Notes: generated from the letters alone by a model not told the origin. A DNA stretch of 64,000 nt from Methylobacter sp. (GCA_023229605.1 JALNYY010000002.1:66530-130529); one strand, 5' to 3'; shown: positions 1-8,563, numbered from the stretch's first letter. Numbers and translations are program-made.

Positions 1-1
1 G

Positions 2-367
2 TTAATAGGTAAATGCAATGACTTTGAGACGAGCGCGTATTTGAAAGCAAAAAGCGAAGAGGCCGAATCGGTTGTCAACGATAGCGAAAGAGAGGCTGGT
101 TGGTATTGGGTAAGGATTCTTGGCTTTGAAGATGAATACAGCGCATGGACACCGGCACTATGGAAGCTAGAACGCCGAGCTTGGCATTCGGTCGAATTTA
201 GCGGGGTGCCTGATACGCAGATGATTGTTGGCGAAAAGCTTGTGCAGCCATCAATTTTCGACCAAGCCGAATTTGACGAAATGGTAGAAAAAGGCGCGAA
301 AGCCTGGGCGGATGTTCCTGATCCTACGGCGTGGCTTGAAGAGTTAAGGGGTAACGATGGCTGCTGA
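2..367 (+). CDS. Hypothetical protein, 5' end outside the window
   Basis: The reading frame is open from base 2 to the TGA at 365-367. No convincing start with a ribosome site lies inside the window; the TTG at 41 has none. The gene therefore probably begins upstream. The visible part is acidic, with a Trp/Tyr-rich segment (GWYWVRILGFEDEYSAW) like small phage early proteins of unknown role. Its last 11 bases overlap the RusA-like gene, so it belongs to the same tightly packed early operon. I do not recognise the family. Confidence 0.6.
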   Translation, partial: LIGKCNDFETSAYLKAKSEEAESVVNDSEREAGWYWVRILGFEDEYSAWTPALWKLERRAWHSVEFSGVPDTQMIVGEKLVQPSIFDQAEFDEMVEKGAKAWADVPDPTAWLEELRGNDGC

Positions 368-818
368 TTATTGCCTGCATTGTAAATGCGACACCGGTAA
401 TGACGAGGAATTTTGCAATGATGAATGTGAGCAAGAGTTCAACGCGCAACGGACTAACAACTATCTGGCTGCGATGGAATTAACACTCCCGTGGCCTGCT
501 GTCACTTTAAGTCCTAATTGCCGGGCGCATTGGAGCAAAAAATCAAAGGCGGCTAAATCGTACAGGAAAGAGTGCGCATTATTGTGTCGGGTTCAGAATT
601 TAAAAATTGATGGTCTTGATGAGAAATTGCATCTTTTTATCGATTTCTACCCTCCGCGCAACGGCAGGGTAGATGGCGACAACATGCTGGCAAGAATCAA
701 ATCCGGGATCGATGGGATAGCCGATCATTTGGATATTGACGACAGTAATTTTGTATTTCACCCGATGATAAAAGAAAAATTGCAGGGCGGATGCGTAAAA
801 GTGAGATTTGCGATATGA
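357..818 (+). CDS. RusA-like Holliday junction resolvase with N-terminal zinc ribbon
   Basis: 153 aa. Residues from about 85 match the RusA fold: FYPPRNGRVDGDNMLARIKSGIDG, shown here across its acidic core, holds the D-x-D-N signature, the downstream Lys and the second Asp, followed by DDSN. In RusA these acidic residues bind the metals that cut Holliday junctions. An N-terminal extension with CLHCKC and CNDEC looks like a small zinc-binding module and is not part of classical RusA. Role (inferred): resolving recombination or replication junctions before packaging. It overlaps the genes on both sides, as in lambdoid nin-type regions. Confidence 0.8.
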   Translation: MAADYCLHCKCDTGNDEEFCNDECEQEFNAQRTNNYLAAMELTLPWPAVTLSPNCRAHWSKKSKAAKSYRKECALLCRVQNLKIDGLDEKLHLFIDFYPPRNGRVDGDNMLARIKSGIDGIADHLDIDDSNFVFHPMIKEKLQGGCVKVRFAI

Positions 819-976
819 CTGACAGCGAATATCTAGCCAAAAAAGGCATAGAAACAGATCAATACTCATTCAGCGAGCGCGTATCAATTATGGTAATCGA
901 TGGTGGCGTTGATTTGGATAAGGCGCGGGAATTGGCAGTAGCTGAGATAAATAAAGGCGGGATATATGGGCAATGA
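815..976 (+). CDS. Small phage protein, unknown
   Basis: The ATG at 815 overlaps the RusA-like stop (ATGA), which favours this start over the in-frame ATG at 791. The 53-aa product (MTDSEYLAKKGIETDQYSFSE at its start) is acidic and predicted helical, without Cys clusters or membrane segments. It is a translationally coupled early gene of unknown function. Confidence 0.55.
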   Translation: MTDSEYLAKKGIETDQYSFSERVSIMVIDGGVDLDKARELAVAEINKGGIYGQ

Positions 977-982
977 AAAAGC

Positions 983-1117
983 ATGAAACCCCACTATAAA
1001 GCCAGCATTCGCAATGGTCGCGTGTACTGGAAATGTCCGATAAGAAATTTATGGTTTGCGCCGAAGAGAGTTTACAGGCGTGATATTAATCAATTACTTT
1101 CAAATCTAAATGACTGA
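983..1117 (+). CDS. Small basic protein, unknown
   Basis: A 44-aa ORF starting with ATG at 983 and ending at TGA 1115-1117, overlapping the next gene start at 1110 by 8 bases. The product is strongly basic and rich in Arg, Trp and Tyr (NGRVYWKCPIRNLWF), suggesting nucleic-acid contact. Support comes from its fit between two coupled genes with no gap; the family is not recognised. Confidence 0.5.
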   Translation: MKPHYKASIRNGRVYWKCPIRNLWFAPKRVYRRDINQLLSNLND

Positions 1118-2153
1118 AACCATTGATAGCACTGCTTTAAAAGAAGACATTGCGCTAATCATTAATGCGATGGTCGTTAAGAACGCTGACACAGGGGAGG
1201 ATAACGCTCACGAACATTACGAGCGGCATTATTACCGGGAGACAGGCGTTGACCGACTGCCCGAGCCTATCCAGGCCGTTATGCTGGATATGGTCTGCAC
1301 GATGGGGCCGGTTGCAGCGATCAAGGCGTTGCAGCGGTCGCTTAAGCCATTCGGGCGTGGGGTTAAGATCGATGGCATTATCGGTGATAAAACGACAGCG
1401 GCAAGCTTGCTGGCTTGCGCAGTGTACCGGCAAAGGCTGCTTGATTTTATCATTGCTGAAAATATGGAGTATTGCGCCCGACGCGATGCCCCGCCAACGC
1501 CGAAAACATCATTTGAAAGCAAGACAACTGTGGCGATGTTCCGCGCCGAACAGTGCAAAGTCGTCAAGATATTCGGCTTGCGGATGAAGGAAGCCAGGGA
1601 GATAGCCAACTTTTCACAGATAGAGGCGGCAAAGTTGCTGGGTTATTCCAATTCATCGAAGCTGGCGAAAGTCGAAGGAGCCAGCGATACCAATTCAATA
1701 CCGATGTGGCTTATCACTAAGGCCTCAGAAGTTTATGACGTTTCGACCGATTTCTTGTTCGGATTAAGCGACGACTGGGAGCGAGATCCAGCCGTGTCCC
1801 GGCAACGAAACGTAGGGCATTGGGTGCATGAACACTGGAAAAACGCCAATGCCGCGCAGGTTGCCGCGATTATGATGTTGAACAAGAGGCTTGAAGTTGT
1901 TGAAAAGGCGACAGCGGGCGCTGTCGCCGGCTCGAAAAAGGTCTATGACATGTTGTCACAGGTGAGGAAGTTAAACCCTGAGTTCCAGCAGATGAAGAAT
2001 GTCATCAACCTGATACTGGCAGCTGACCGGGCAATGGATGATGCCAGAGCTTCTGATGCCGAACTTAAAAAGTTCCACTGCGTGATTGATCTAAGCAAGA
2101 AAACTCAGGGCGTGGGGTTGGTTAAGAATTGGGATGTTTTTGATGATGAGTAA
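1110..2153 (+). CDS. Fusion of GH108/PG_binding_3-like segment with XRE HTH domain
   Basis: 347 aa. Residues about 35-115 (RLPEPIQAVMLDMVCTMGP, then LQRSL, then DGIIGDKTTAA) resemble the second half of GH108 muramidases and the linked PG_binding_3 domain. The N-terminal EGGY-type catalytic segment of GH108 is missing, so lytic activity is doubtful. Residues about 155-220 form an XRE-type helix-turn-helix (RMKEAREIANFSQIEAAKLL, then a SKLAKVE recognition region, then DFLFGLSDDWE, a usual XRE ending). The C-terminal 120 residues are helical and unassigned. The gene lies between early genes and the terminase. A regulatory role is more likely than lysis, but this is inference. Confidence 0.6.
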   Translation: MTETIDSTALKEDIALIINAMVVKNADTGEDNAHEHYERHYYRETGVDRLPEPIQAVMLDMVCTMGPVAAIKALQRSLKPFGRGVKIDGIIGDKTTAASLLACAVYRQRLLDFIIAENMEYCARRDAPPTPKTSFESKTTVAMFRAEQCKVVKIFGLRMKEAREIANFSQIEAAKLLGYSNSSKLAKVEGASDTNSIPMWLITKASEVYDVSTDFLFGLSDDWERDPAVSRQRNVGHWVHEHWKNANAAQVAAIMMLNKRLEVVEKATAGAVAGSKKVYDMLSQVRKLNPEFQQMKNVINLILAADRAMDDARASDAELKKFHCVIDLSKKTQGVGLVKNWDVFDDE

Positions 2154-2514
2154 CAAAAAGCTGGTAGCAGAACTCGAAGGCGCTGAGTTGGATTATTGGG
2201 TGGCTAAGGCTCAGGGGTGGTACATAGAGAAAAGCGTTGGCGACGACCATATTGATGTTTGGTGTGATGATAATAGAAGTGAATATGGTCTTAATCCCGT
2301 ATCAACATACCAGCCATCAACAAATTGGGAGCAGGGTGGGCCGATAATTGAGCGTGAAATTATCGCATTAGACCCAAGAATTGATAATGATGATAAGTTG
2401 CTTCTGGTTCATGCCTATGGCGGTGGCAATGGATCTGGTAATACGTACTTGATAGCGGCAATGCGTTGTTATGTTGCGTCAAAATATGGTGCGTTTGTAG
2501 AGGTCGAGCAATGA
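2146..2514 (+). CDS. DUF2591 (NinX-like) protein
   Basis: 122 aa from ATG 2146, which sits on the upstream stop; in-frame ATGs at 2134 and 2143 are possible alternatives. The signature of DUF2591/NinX is clear: ELDYWVAKAQGW near the N-terminus, YQPSTNWEQGGPIIERE in the middle, and LIAAMRCYVASKYG at the C-terminus. Length is normal for the family. NinX proteins lie in the nin regions of lambdoid phages and have no firm function. Its stop overlaps the next start. Confidence 0.85.
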   Translation: MSNKKLVAELEGAELDYWVAKAQGWYIEKSVGDDHIDVWCDDNRSEYGLNPVSTYQPSTNWEQGGPIIEREIIALDPRIDNDDKLLLVHAYGGGNGSGNTYLIAAMRCYVASKYGAFVEVEQ

Positions 2515-2915
2515 GCATGGAAGCATTAAAGATACCGACTAATTTTTCGTTACATCCAGAACTCCCGGTATGCTTCACTAAACAGCAAATTGCTGATGAT
2601 GCATCCGTTCATAGAGAGCTTGTCAAATTCATAGCGGAAGATTCCAGAAAGACTGCGCTTGGATGCCCTATTTATCAGCTTGTAATGAATCATGAGCATA
2701 GAGAGCCTACAGGAGGGGGGTCAATCAAAGAACTGGTCGATTCTGCTAGGCAAGATGCTGTATCAGCCTTTGCTGTGCCGGGTAGATTTCTGGGTGGAGC
2801 GCCTATGCTCAGAATAACTGAAATGACTTTAGACCCGGATAGAGGTAGGTTAATTGATGCCATGATTGATTGCCTTAAAAGAAATCTTGAAACAGAAAAT
2901 GGCAAAGCTAACTAA
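2511..2915 (+). CDS. Hypothetical protein upstream of terminase
   Basis: 134 aa from the ATG at 2511, which overlaps the DUF2591 stop (ATGA); the longer ORF from 2466 reads through the upstream gene and is unlikely. The protein is soluble and mixed alpha/beta. A segment ELVDSARQDAVSAFAVPGRF is predicted helical, and there is no recognisable motif. It overlaps the terminase small subunit gene by 17 bases, so it is expressed with it. Confidence 0.6.
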   Translation: MSMEALKIPTNFSLHPELPVCFTKQQIADDASVHRELVKFIAEDSRKTALGCPIYQLVMNHEHREPTGGGSIKELVDSARQDAVSAFAVPGRFLGGAPMLRITEMTLDPDRGRLIDAMIDCLKRNLETENGKAN

Positions 2916-3702
2916 AACACAATGGGCAGAAGCCAGAACCAAATGGGAGTCTGACCCAAGGGAAGGTTTCGACTGGTTGGTTGCGGAATTAAAGCTTGAT
3001 GTGTCCAGGCAAGCAGTCAGCAAGACCGCTAAAGCACAGGAATGGACTAAAAAAGTTGCGCAACCAGCGCCGCAACCAAAAGCAAAAGTTGCGCAACCAA
3101 AGAAAGCGGTAGCAAAGTTGACCTCGAAAGCAAGTGAATCAGTCAAGCAAGAGCAGGCCGAAGAACCAAACCCAGTAGGCAGGCCAAGCCTTTATAAACC
3201 TGAGTATGCAGAGCTTGCCGGGGAGTTCTGTTTGATGGGAGCTACCGATGCAACGCTGGCCGAATACTTTGAAGTTACCGAGCAAACAATCAATAACTGG
3301 AAGATAGATCACCCTGATTTTTTTGAGTCCATAAAGGCCGGAAAGGATGTTGCCGATGCAAAAGTGGCGTCTGCGTTATTCAAATCGGCAACCGGCGGGC
3401 ATGTTATTACAGAAGATAGGCTGGTAAGCGATGGCAATGGAGGGCAAGAGGTAGTTACCCTTGAAAAAAAGATCGAGCCATCTGTTCACGCACAAAGATA
3501 CTGGCTAAACAATCGTCAGCCTAAATTATGGAAGGAAAAAGTAGAAGCCCCTGTCGAAATAAACCTAAACATATTCCCATCAAAAGAGGTTCTGGATGGT
3601 ATTTACACCAAGGCACTCGATGAAGCAGCGTCCCGAGATTCAAAATTAATCGGCAGGCGTGAGCGATTGGGCCTATTGATTGAGCAAGACAGGCTTGATT
3701 GA
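2899..3702 (+). CDS. terS: Terminase small subunit (HTH protein)
   Basis: 267 aa from ATG 2899. An N-terminal helical part (WAEARTKWESD, VSRQAVSK) is followed by a Lys/Ala/Gln-rich linker with repeated VAQPxxKAK-like segments. A homeodomain-like HTH (GATDATLAEYFEVTEQTINNW, about residues 115-140) is typical of phage small terminases that bind the packaging site. The C-terminal part (VHAQRYWLNNRQPKLWKEK) matches the segment seen in many TerS proteins. It directly precedes the large subunit, with stop and start separated by two bases. The long linker makes it larger than usual. Confidence 0.85.
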   Translation: MAKLTKTQWAEARTKWESDPREGFDWLVAELKLDVSRQAVSKTAKAQEWTKKVAQPAPQPKAKVAQPKKAVAKLTSKASESVKQEQAEEPNPVGRPSLYKPEYAELAGEFCLMGATDATLAEYFEVTEQTINNWKIDHPDFFESIKAGKDVADAKVASALFKSATGGHVITEDRLVSDGNGGQEVVTLEKKIEPSVHAQRYWLNNRQPKLWKEKVEAPVEINLNIFPSKEVLDGIYTKALDEAASRDSKLIGRRERLGLLIEQDRLD

Positions 3703-3704
3703 TA

Positions 3705-5237
3705 ATGGCCGATAAACGCCTGTTACTTCCAGAAGATCCGCGTTGGTTGCCATTCTGCGAAAGGTACGCGGGGAGTTTAGAGAGATTTGCCATTGAAGTG
3801 CAGGGCGTTTCCCCGTCAGCACAGCAAATAGAATTGTTTGGCAGCGTATCGCCGTCAAGGTCGCGTACCTCTGTTGCATCCGGTCATGGTACCGGCAAGA
3901 CGTTCAGTATCGCCAACATCGTTTTATGGCATTTACTGTGCTATCCAATGTCAGTCACCTTATTGACTGCGAACGATATGGATCAGCTTAAGGTAACGGT
4001 ATGGAAGGAAATCGGCGTTGCTTTGGAGCGTATCAGGCGTGGGCCTCATGGCTGGATTGCCGATCATGTTGAAATTTTAGCCAACGCCACATGCCGTATT
4101 GTTGGTTTTGAAGCGATATGGTTTGTCGAGTCCAAGACAGCCAACGAAAAGACCGCAAATAAAATGGCCGGCCGGCACGGCGAATGGCTGCTGATAATCG
4201 GCGACGAAGCATCGTCATTGCCTGACATCGTATTAACCACGCTGTCAGGCGCATTGACCGAGCAGCATAACCGGTTTCTTTTAACCAGCCAGCCGACCCG
4301 TAACGCTGGGTTTTTCTACCGAACCCATCACGACCTTTCTATCGATAACGGCGGGGAGTGGGCTTCACTGGTATTTGATTCGTTTGATTCGCCATTTGTG
4401 AGCGATGAGTCGTTGATGGAGCTGTGGAACCAGTACGATGATGATGAGCGTGGCGTTCGGCTGCTGGGTAGATTCCCCCAAGATTCATCTAAGCACATGA
4501 TGAGCCTTGCTGTTGCCGAGGCCATGTACACCCGTGGGCGGATTATCCAAGACAGCGAGAATTTTGGCTGGCTTACATTGGGCGATATTGCATCAGGGGA
4601 AGGATTGCGGGATAAGTCGGCCAACGTAATCGCCCGTGTCATCGGATATGGCGACATAGGGCCGGATGCGCGGCGAGTCGAAGTTGTAATTATCCCAATG
4701 CTGACCAATAAAATACGCTCAAATCAATTCGCCTGGGCAATGGCTGACCATGGTTCAGATTTGAATAACGTAACCTATGTGGTTGATTCGGGTGGGCTTG
4801 GTATTAATGTTTGCCAAGACCTTGAGGATGCCGGAAAGGTGGTTCACCGGGTAAACTGGGGTAATCCATGCTTTAAAAAGTCCAACAAGGACAGATACCT
4901 TAATTTACGCGCTCAGGCCATGCACCAAGCAGCTAGGGCGGCTAAAGAGGGCAGGCTTTCCGTATTGGTGGTGGATTACAAGAACGTGCTGGTGGGTCAG
5001 TCGTCGCGCATTCCAAAGACCTTTACTGATAAGGGCCGGGTCAGTGTGCCGCCGAAACACGCTAAAGAATGGGATGGGTTGGGTAGCCCTGATTTGTGGG
5101 ATGCGGTCTGCTTTGCCTTTTTGGAGAGCGTGCATTACATGGTATGCGAGAGCGACAAAGGCGGCGACGGTGTTACAGGCGCAGCAAAGGCGCTGGCCGA
5201 GGCCGAGGATATGTTTGCGGATTTGGATAAGACTTAA
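3705..5237 (+). CDS. terL: Terminase large subunit
   Basis: 510 aa from ATG 3705; the in-frame TTG at 3699 overlaps the TerS stop and is less likely. The ATPase domain shows Walker A SGHGTGKT at residues 59-66 and Walker B LLIIGDEAS near residue 165. The motor's coupling segment LLTSQPTRNAGFFY follows. The RNase H-like nuclease domain starts at LTLGDIASGEG, with further acidic residues at VVDSGGLG and near SPDLWDAVCFAF. It cuts concatemeric DNA and pumps it into proheads through the portal. The portal gene is unusually distant, at 28923. Confidence 0.92.
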   Translation: MADKRLLLPEDPRWLPFCERYAGSLERFAIEVQGVSPSAQQIELFGSVSPSRSRTSVASGHGTGKTFSIANIVLWHLLCYPMSVTLLTANDMDQLKVTVWKEIGVALERIRRGPHGWIADHVEILANATCRIVGFEAIWFVESKTANEKTANKMAGRHGEWLLIIGDEASSLPDIVLTTLSGALTEQHNRFLLTSQPTRNAGFFYRTHHDLSIDNGGEWASLVFDSFDSPFVSDESLMELWNQYDDDERGVRLLGRFPQDSSKHMMSLAVAEAMYTRGRIIQDSENFGWLTLGDIASGEGLRDKSANVIARVIGYGDIGPDARRVEVVIIPMLTNKIRSNQFAWAMADHGSDLNNVTYVVDSGGLGINVCQDLEDAGKVVHRVNWGNPCFKKSNKDRYLNLRAQAMHQAARAAKEGRLSVLVVDYKNVLVGQSSRIPKTFTDKGRVSVPPKHAKEWDGLGSPDLWDAVCFAFLESVHYMVCESDKGGDGVTGAAKALAEAEDMFADLDKT

Positions 5238-5255
5238 TTTTAACTGGAGATGGTA

Positions 5256-5750
5256 ATGAGTGAAGAAATTGACTATGAAAAATTAATAAGCGTTCTGCCA
5301 GAGATAAAGCCGGGCAGTGTAGTAACGGTAAGAATGGACCATGTTCCGAATCGCAGTGCGGAAAAGTTTCTTGATGGACTAAAGCATGTGATTTTAAAGT
5401 TAAAGATTTGCCCAGTAATAATTATTCCTATTTATCATGGAATAGAGATTGATATTGCCGGTGAGGGCGGAGCTTTTGGCGACGAACGGATGCGGGCGGT
5501 TCATTGGCGAGTAGAAGTTTATGCGGATGGCGAGCAAATACTAGCAATAGAACCTGAAATTGTTGCTGGGGACGAGATAACGCCGGACTACGCAGATACC
5601 ATACGACATTGTGCCGACCATTTAAGAGGATTTGTTGGACAGGAAGGGCCGCAAGTTTGTTTTTGTTGCGGAGGTTTTGGCTACGAAAATGCTGTCTATG
5701 ACGGCCGTATTCCATGCCCCGTATGTAGTGCGCCTAACGCCCTTAATTAA
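5256..5750 (+). CDS. Hypothetical protein with C-terminal zinc-ribbon-like motif
   Basis: 164 aa from ATG 5256, preceded by TGGAG about 8 bases upstream. The N-terminal 115 residues form an unassigned alpha/beta domain. The C-terminus holds CFCC and CPVC pairs about 20 residues apart with glycines between (CFCCGGFGYENAVYDG), a likely zinc knuckle. It follows terL by 18 bases and is probably co-transcribed with it. Function unknown. Confidence 0.6.
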   Translation: MSEEIDYEKLISVLPEIKPGSVVTVRMDHVPNRSAEKFLDGLKHVILKLKICPVIIIPIYHGIEIDIAGEGGAFGDERMRAVHWRVEVYADGEQILAIEPEIVAGDEITPDYADTIRHCADHLRGFVGQEGPQVCFCCGGFGYENAVYDGRIPCPVCSAPNALN

Positions 5751-5824
5751 GTCGGTACGGGATAATTTTAAACAACAGGGCGGGCTTAGGTGCTTGCATT
5801 AAATTAACTGTTAGGCATTTTTAT

Positions 5825-5974
5825 ATGATTAAAACAGAGATTAAAAGCAGCGAAATTTGCTCCCTTGAAACAGCGGAACTTTATAGGCAGCAACAGGCGA
5901 CGAAATTTGCTGAGTCTTTGACTGATAAAAGTCTGCAATATTTGCGGCTTCTTGCGAGCTTTTTTAAATCATAA
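5825..5974 (+). CDS. Possible small protein, 49 aa
   Basis: ORF from ATG 5825 to TAA 5972-5974, between the terminase operon and a long palindrome. The product is polar and helical (SLETAELYRQQQATKFAES). The ribosome site is weak, so expression is uncertain. It is the only ORF of note between 5751 and 6156. Confidence 0.3.
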   Translation: MIKTEIKSSEICSLETAELYRQQQATKFAESLTDKSLQYLRLLASFFKS

Positions 5975-5991
5975 TGGGTGTTCCTAACGCA

Positions 5992-6018
5992 AGTTATACG
6001 ACAACTTGTCGTATAACT
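5992..6018. repeat. Perfect palindrome AGTTATACGACA-N3-TGTCGTATAACT
   Basis: Two 12-bp arms separated by ACT. There is no T-run, so it is not a classical terminator. The core TATACGACA-N3-TGTCGTATA with the same 3-base spacing recurs at 55272-55292, near the other end of the prophage. It looks like an operator for a dimeric phage regulator. It lies about 50 bp upstream of the promoter-like site at 6066. Confidence 0.6.
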
Positions 6019-6065
6019 ACGGAATAACCGAGTTTTGCGACAAATAGTCATGCTAAATCATTATT

Positions 6066-6106
6066 CGGAAAACGCCAAAAGCCACAAAGCCAAACTCGAT
6101 TAACCT
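6066..6106 (+). promoter_or_regulatory. Phage promoter, CGGAAAAC-N27-TAACCT
   Basis: Member of the eleven-site family: CGGAAAAC at 6066-6073 and a -10-like TAACCT starting exactly 35 bases after the first C. No -35 hexamer is visible. It would transcribe the small secreted protein gene at 6157. Confidence 0.55.
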
Positions 6107-6156
6107 ATCCACTCTTTGTAAAAACTACATTGTGTAAATAAAGTTCGGAGGTTATC

Positions 6157-6480
6157 TTGAAGAAAATATATTATTTTGTGGCGCTGTTGATCGCGTTTAT
6201 GCTTGCCTTGGCTGCGCCGTCTGCGGCTATGGCTGATGTTGAAACCGGATGGGCGGTTTTGCACAAAAACTACGAGGCATCGGCAGTATTAGCCGAGCCT
6301 GCCGCTTTAAACTTAAAACAAAGCGGTGTTAAAGATACCGTCTTGGGTGTTTACGCTGTCTTGCCTTTGATGGGCAAGAGTGTAGCGGGTGATAAATCAG
6401 CGCCTAGCGCCATTGCTAAAGCATCGGGCAAAACCGTTGTTGTCAGTTATAAAGACCGCCCCGGCTGGTTAGCGCATTAA
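6157..6480 (+). CDS. Small secreted or periplasmic protein
   Basis: 107 aa. The TTG start is supported by GGAGG at 6147-6151, five bases upstream. An N-terminal signal peptide is clear: MKKIYYF, then a hydrophobic stretch, then APSAAMA with cleavage probably before DVETGW. The mature part is about 80 residues with no known motif. It is a single-gene unit with its own promoter-like site and a strong terminator immediately after. Secretion suggests lysogenic conversion or a superinfection role, which is inference. Confidence 0.65.
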   Translation: MKKIYYFVALLIAFMLALAAPSAAMADVETGWAVLHKNYEASAVLAEPAALNLKQSGVKDTVLGVYAVLPLMGKSVAGDKSAPSAIAKASGKTVVVSYKDRPGWLAH

Positions 6481-6490
6481 GACCCAAAAC

Positions 6491-6526
6491 AAAAAGCCCC
6501 TTGATTAAAACCTTGGGGCTTTTTTT
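6491..6526 (+). terminator. Rho-independent terminator
   Basis: AAAAAGCCCC and GGGGCTTTTT pair perfectly around a 14-base loop, followed by a run of T. It closes the single-gene unit 6157-6480 and isolates it from the head operon. Confidence 0.85.
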
Positions 6527-6540
6527 ATTTCCTATTCACC

Positions 6541-6581
6541 CGGAAAACCCGCGCAAAACCACATGTCCACCATCCTATAAT
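6541..6581 (+). promoter_or_regulatory. Phage promoter, CGGAAAAC-N27-TATAAT
   Basis: CGGAAAACCC at 6541 and a consensus -10 TATAAT at 6576-6581, with no -35 hexamer. It stands between the terminator at 6526 and the head operon starting at 6611, and is the best-matching member of the family. Confidence 0.75.
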
Positions 6582-6610
6582 TACCCAACAGTTTTTAATA
6601 GGGTAATGCC

Positions 6611-7462
6611 ATGCAACAGCCACCACTCATCACGTATAACCTTCAGGATCGCGGTCGGCAATTCAGGGGCCGGGATAGAAAATTCAATATCAAAGCCCTG
6701 ATGGAATCGATTAACGGCGGGGCGACGCAAGAAAGGGTTAAGTCTCGCGGGATGCTGGGTTATTACGGTCACTTGCCGCGCAACCTGGCCGGACTTGAGC
6801 CGGTCGAAAGCATGGTCAACAACGGCAAGTACAACGAAATCGAACCGGCCATTGTTACCACGTATCTTGAAGCGTTCCCAGATGGCACGGTAAAGCATCA
6901 AACAGAGTTTTTGGACTCGGTGCCGGGCCGAAAAGCCGCTGGCATGTTTGCCCAAAAAATCGGCGGCTTTAGCTCTGCGATTGACCAAGTTAAGCCGGAA
7001 ATGTTCGGCTTTGATTACGTTTTAGACCCAAACTACCTGACCAATCGCGGGTTTACGCTGGATTCAGCCGGACTGACATTTGATAGCGTATCGGGCGATG
7101 CACTGACGCTGGATCAAGTCATCGATGCGCTGAAAAACGAAGAAGAAGAATCCCTATTGGCTATCATCGAGCAAAAAAACGCCCAAATAGCTCAAATATC
7201 CGCCGCGCTGGATAGCGTGGTTATCGAAAACGAACAATACCTGTCAATGCTGGCCTCTGGCAACACCAGTATGGTTCTGGATAGCGTCGGCATTGCGCCA
7301 TTAACGGTATCGCTGGATAGCGTCAACCGGCTGCGGAACGACACCGCGTTTTTCAATCAGACCGCAACGCTTCCGGGCTTTATTGTTCCGAAATCTGGCG
7401 ACCAAGACAAAGCAAAAGATGAATATGATTCGTTAATCGGACGGATACGCGCTCATGCTTGA
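6611..7462 (+). CDS. Putative capsid maturation protease/scaffold
   Basis: 283 aa. The N-terminal half (GYYGHLPRN, EPAIVTTYLEAFPDGTVKHQ, FLDSVPGRKAAGMFAQ, GGFSSAI) resembles prohead proteases of the S78/gp21 type, which often show a His in a GH motif and a Ser in a G-x-S motif; H54 and the SSAI serines are candidates. The C-terminal half has a glutamate-rich coiled coil (about residues 175-210), as expected for a scaffold fused to a protease. It heads the operon and precedes the major capsid gene. Exact fold and active site are inferred. Confidence 0.5.
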   Translation: MQQPPLITYNLQDRGRQFRGRDRKFNIKALMESINGGATQERVKSRGMLGYYGHLPRNLAGLEPVESMVNNGKYNEIEPAIVTTYLEAFPDGTVKHQTEFLDSVPGRKAAGMFAQKIGGFSSAIDQVKPEMFGFDYVLDPNYLTNRGFTLDSAGLTFDSVSGDALTLDQVIDALKNEEEESLLAIIEQKNAQIAQISAALDSVVIENEQYLSMLASGNTSMVLDSVGIAPLTVSLDSVNRLRNDTAFFNQTATLPGFIVPKSGDQDKAKDEYDSLIGRIRAHA

Positions 7463-8222
7463 GCCTGTAAAGATTGGCCTTGGCTGGTACATGGCGGGCT
7501 TTTACAGCTACCTTGTGCCGACCACTAAAGCAATGCCTGAGTTTCTTGCGCGTGGACTGCCTTTGAGCATGGTCTGGGCGACAACCGGCATGATCGATAA
7601 GGCCGGGGAAATGCTGGCAGCTTGGCAGCGCAACGACACCGACAACGCGGCAACGCATCCCGCAAAATTGCCGGTCATTATCGTGGCAATAGCGAGGGAC
7701 GCTATACCAACAGGTCGAGACTTTACCCGGCAAATAGCAGATTCAATGCCGGCGATTATCCCCGGCGATGTAAAAGAACGTAATTTCGGACTTAGAACCA
7801 TTGCCGGCGACATCCGCGCCCAGATAGTTGTATTTGCCGCAGAAGAACCTACCGCCCGTTCTATTGCTCAGCAGTTTTGCTTATACATGGACACAATCAG
7901 TGGTCGGCGATTCTATGCCGATTACACCTTCGCTGGCGTAACCGAGGGCTGGCCGGTACAGGTAGAGAGCGTAGACGCTCCATTTATATCAACGCCAACC
8001 GACGTTAAGAATGTGGTTTACATGGCTTGCGATTTGACGCTAAAGGCCACTATCCCGCTGTTTGATGCGCCGAAAGTGGGCGATCCAAATAATGACGGGC
8101 AGGGCATACCTGAAACCGCCGATCCAGCTGGTTATCAAGTAGTACGCGAGGTCGATACCGTTAAGCCGACTGGAACAACAACCGATTCTTTAGGGTCAAT
8201 TGATAAGGTAATTGCACCATGA
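7455..8222 (+). CDS. Putative neck or tail-completion protein
   Basis: 255 aa, overlapping the upstream gene by 8 bases and the downstream one by 4. It is a soluble, beta-rich protein (TIAGDIRAQIVVFAAEEPTA, then PVQVESVDAPFISTPTDV) ending in a Pro/Thr-rich tail. Size, position between protease and small head genes, and lack of enzymatic motifs suit a head-tail connector or tail terminator. I cannot name a family. Confidence 0.4.
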   Translation: MLEPVKIGLGWYMAGFYSYLVPTTKAMPEFLARGLPLSMVWATTGMIDKAGEMLAAWQRNDTDNAATHPAKLPVIIVAIARDAIPTGRDFTRQIADSMPAIIPGDVKERNFGLRTIAGDIRAQIVVFAAEEPTARSIAQQFCLYMDTISGRRFYADYTFAGVTEGWPVQVESVDAPFISTPTDVKNVVYMACDLTLKATIPLFDAPKVGDPNNDGQGIPETADPAGYQVVREVDTVKPTGTTTDSLGSIDKVIAP

Positions 8223-8563
8223 TCAACAGCATATCTCATTTAATATATTGGAATTTCTGGCTATCGCTTTATGCGCTGAACGGACTAATTACGCTGTTTA
8301 TTCTGATCCAGATCGGGAAAAGATCGGAAGAAGATTATGCCGATATTCAGAATAGCCTGGGCCGAGTTGTCTTGTTGTCGATGCTAGGCTGGCCGTTCGT
8401 GTTGTTTGTTTACATCAAGTCGCTGAAATGGTGGCTGGCGTTCACATGGCCTTACCTTCTGTTCATGTGGGTATTTTCATGGCGAATATGGTTTAACTCG
8501 GGAACGCTTGAGGCGTTATCAAAGTTGTCTTCTTTCGTATCGCGCTGGGTGGTGGCTAAGTGA
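8219..8563 (+). CDS. Integral membrane protein, unknown
   Basis: 114 aa with three hydrophobic segments (about residues 8-30, 50-68 and 72-90) rich in Trp and Phe. It is embedded in a virion-gene operon with 4-base overlaps on both sides, which is odd for a membrane protein. It might be a membrane-acting phage accessory protein or a second holin; neither is shown by sequence. Confidence 0.55.
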   Translation: MINSISHLIYWNFWLSLYALNGLITLFILIQIGKRSEEDYADIQNSLGRVVLLSMLGWPFVLFVYIKSLKWWLAFTWPYLLFMWVFSWRIWFNSGTLEALSKLSSFVSRWVVAK

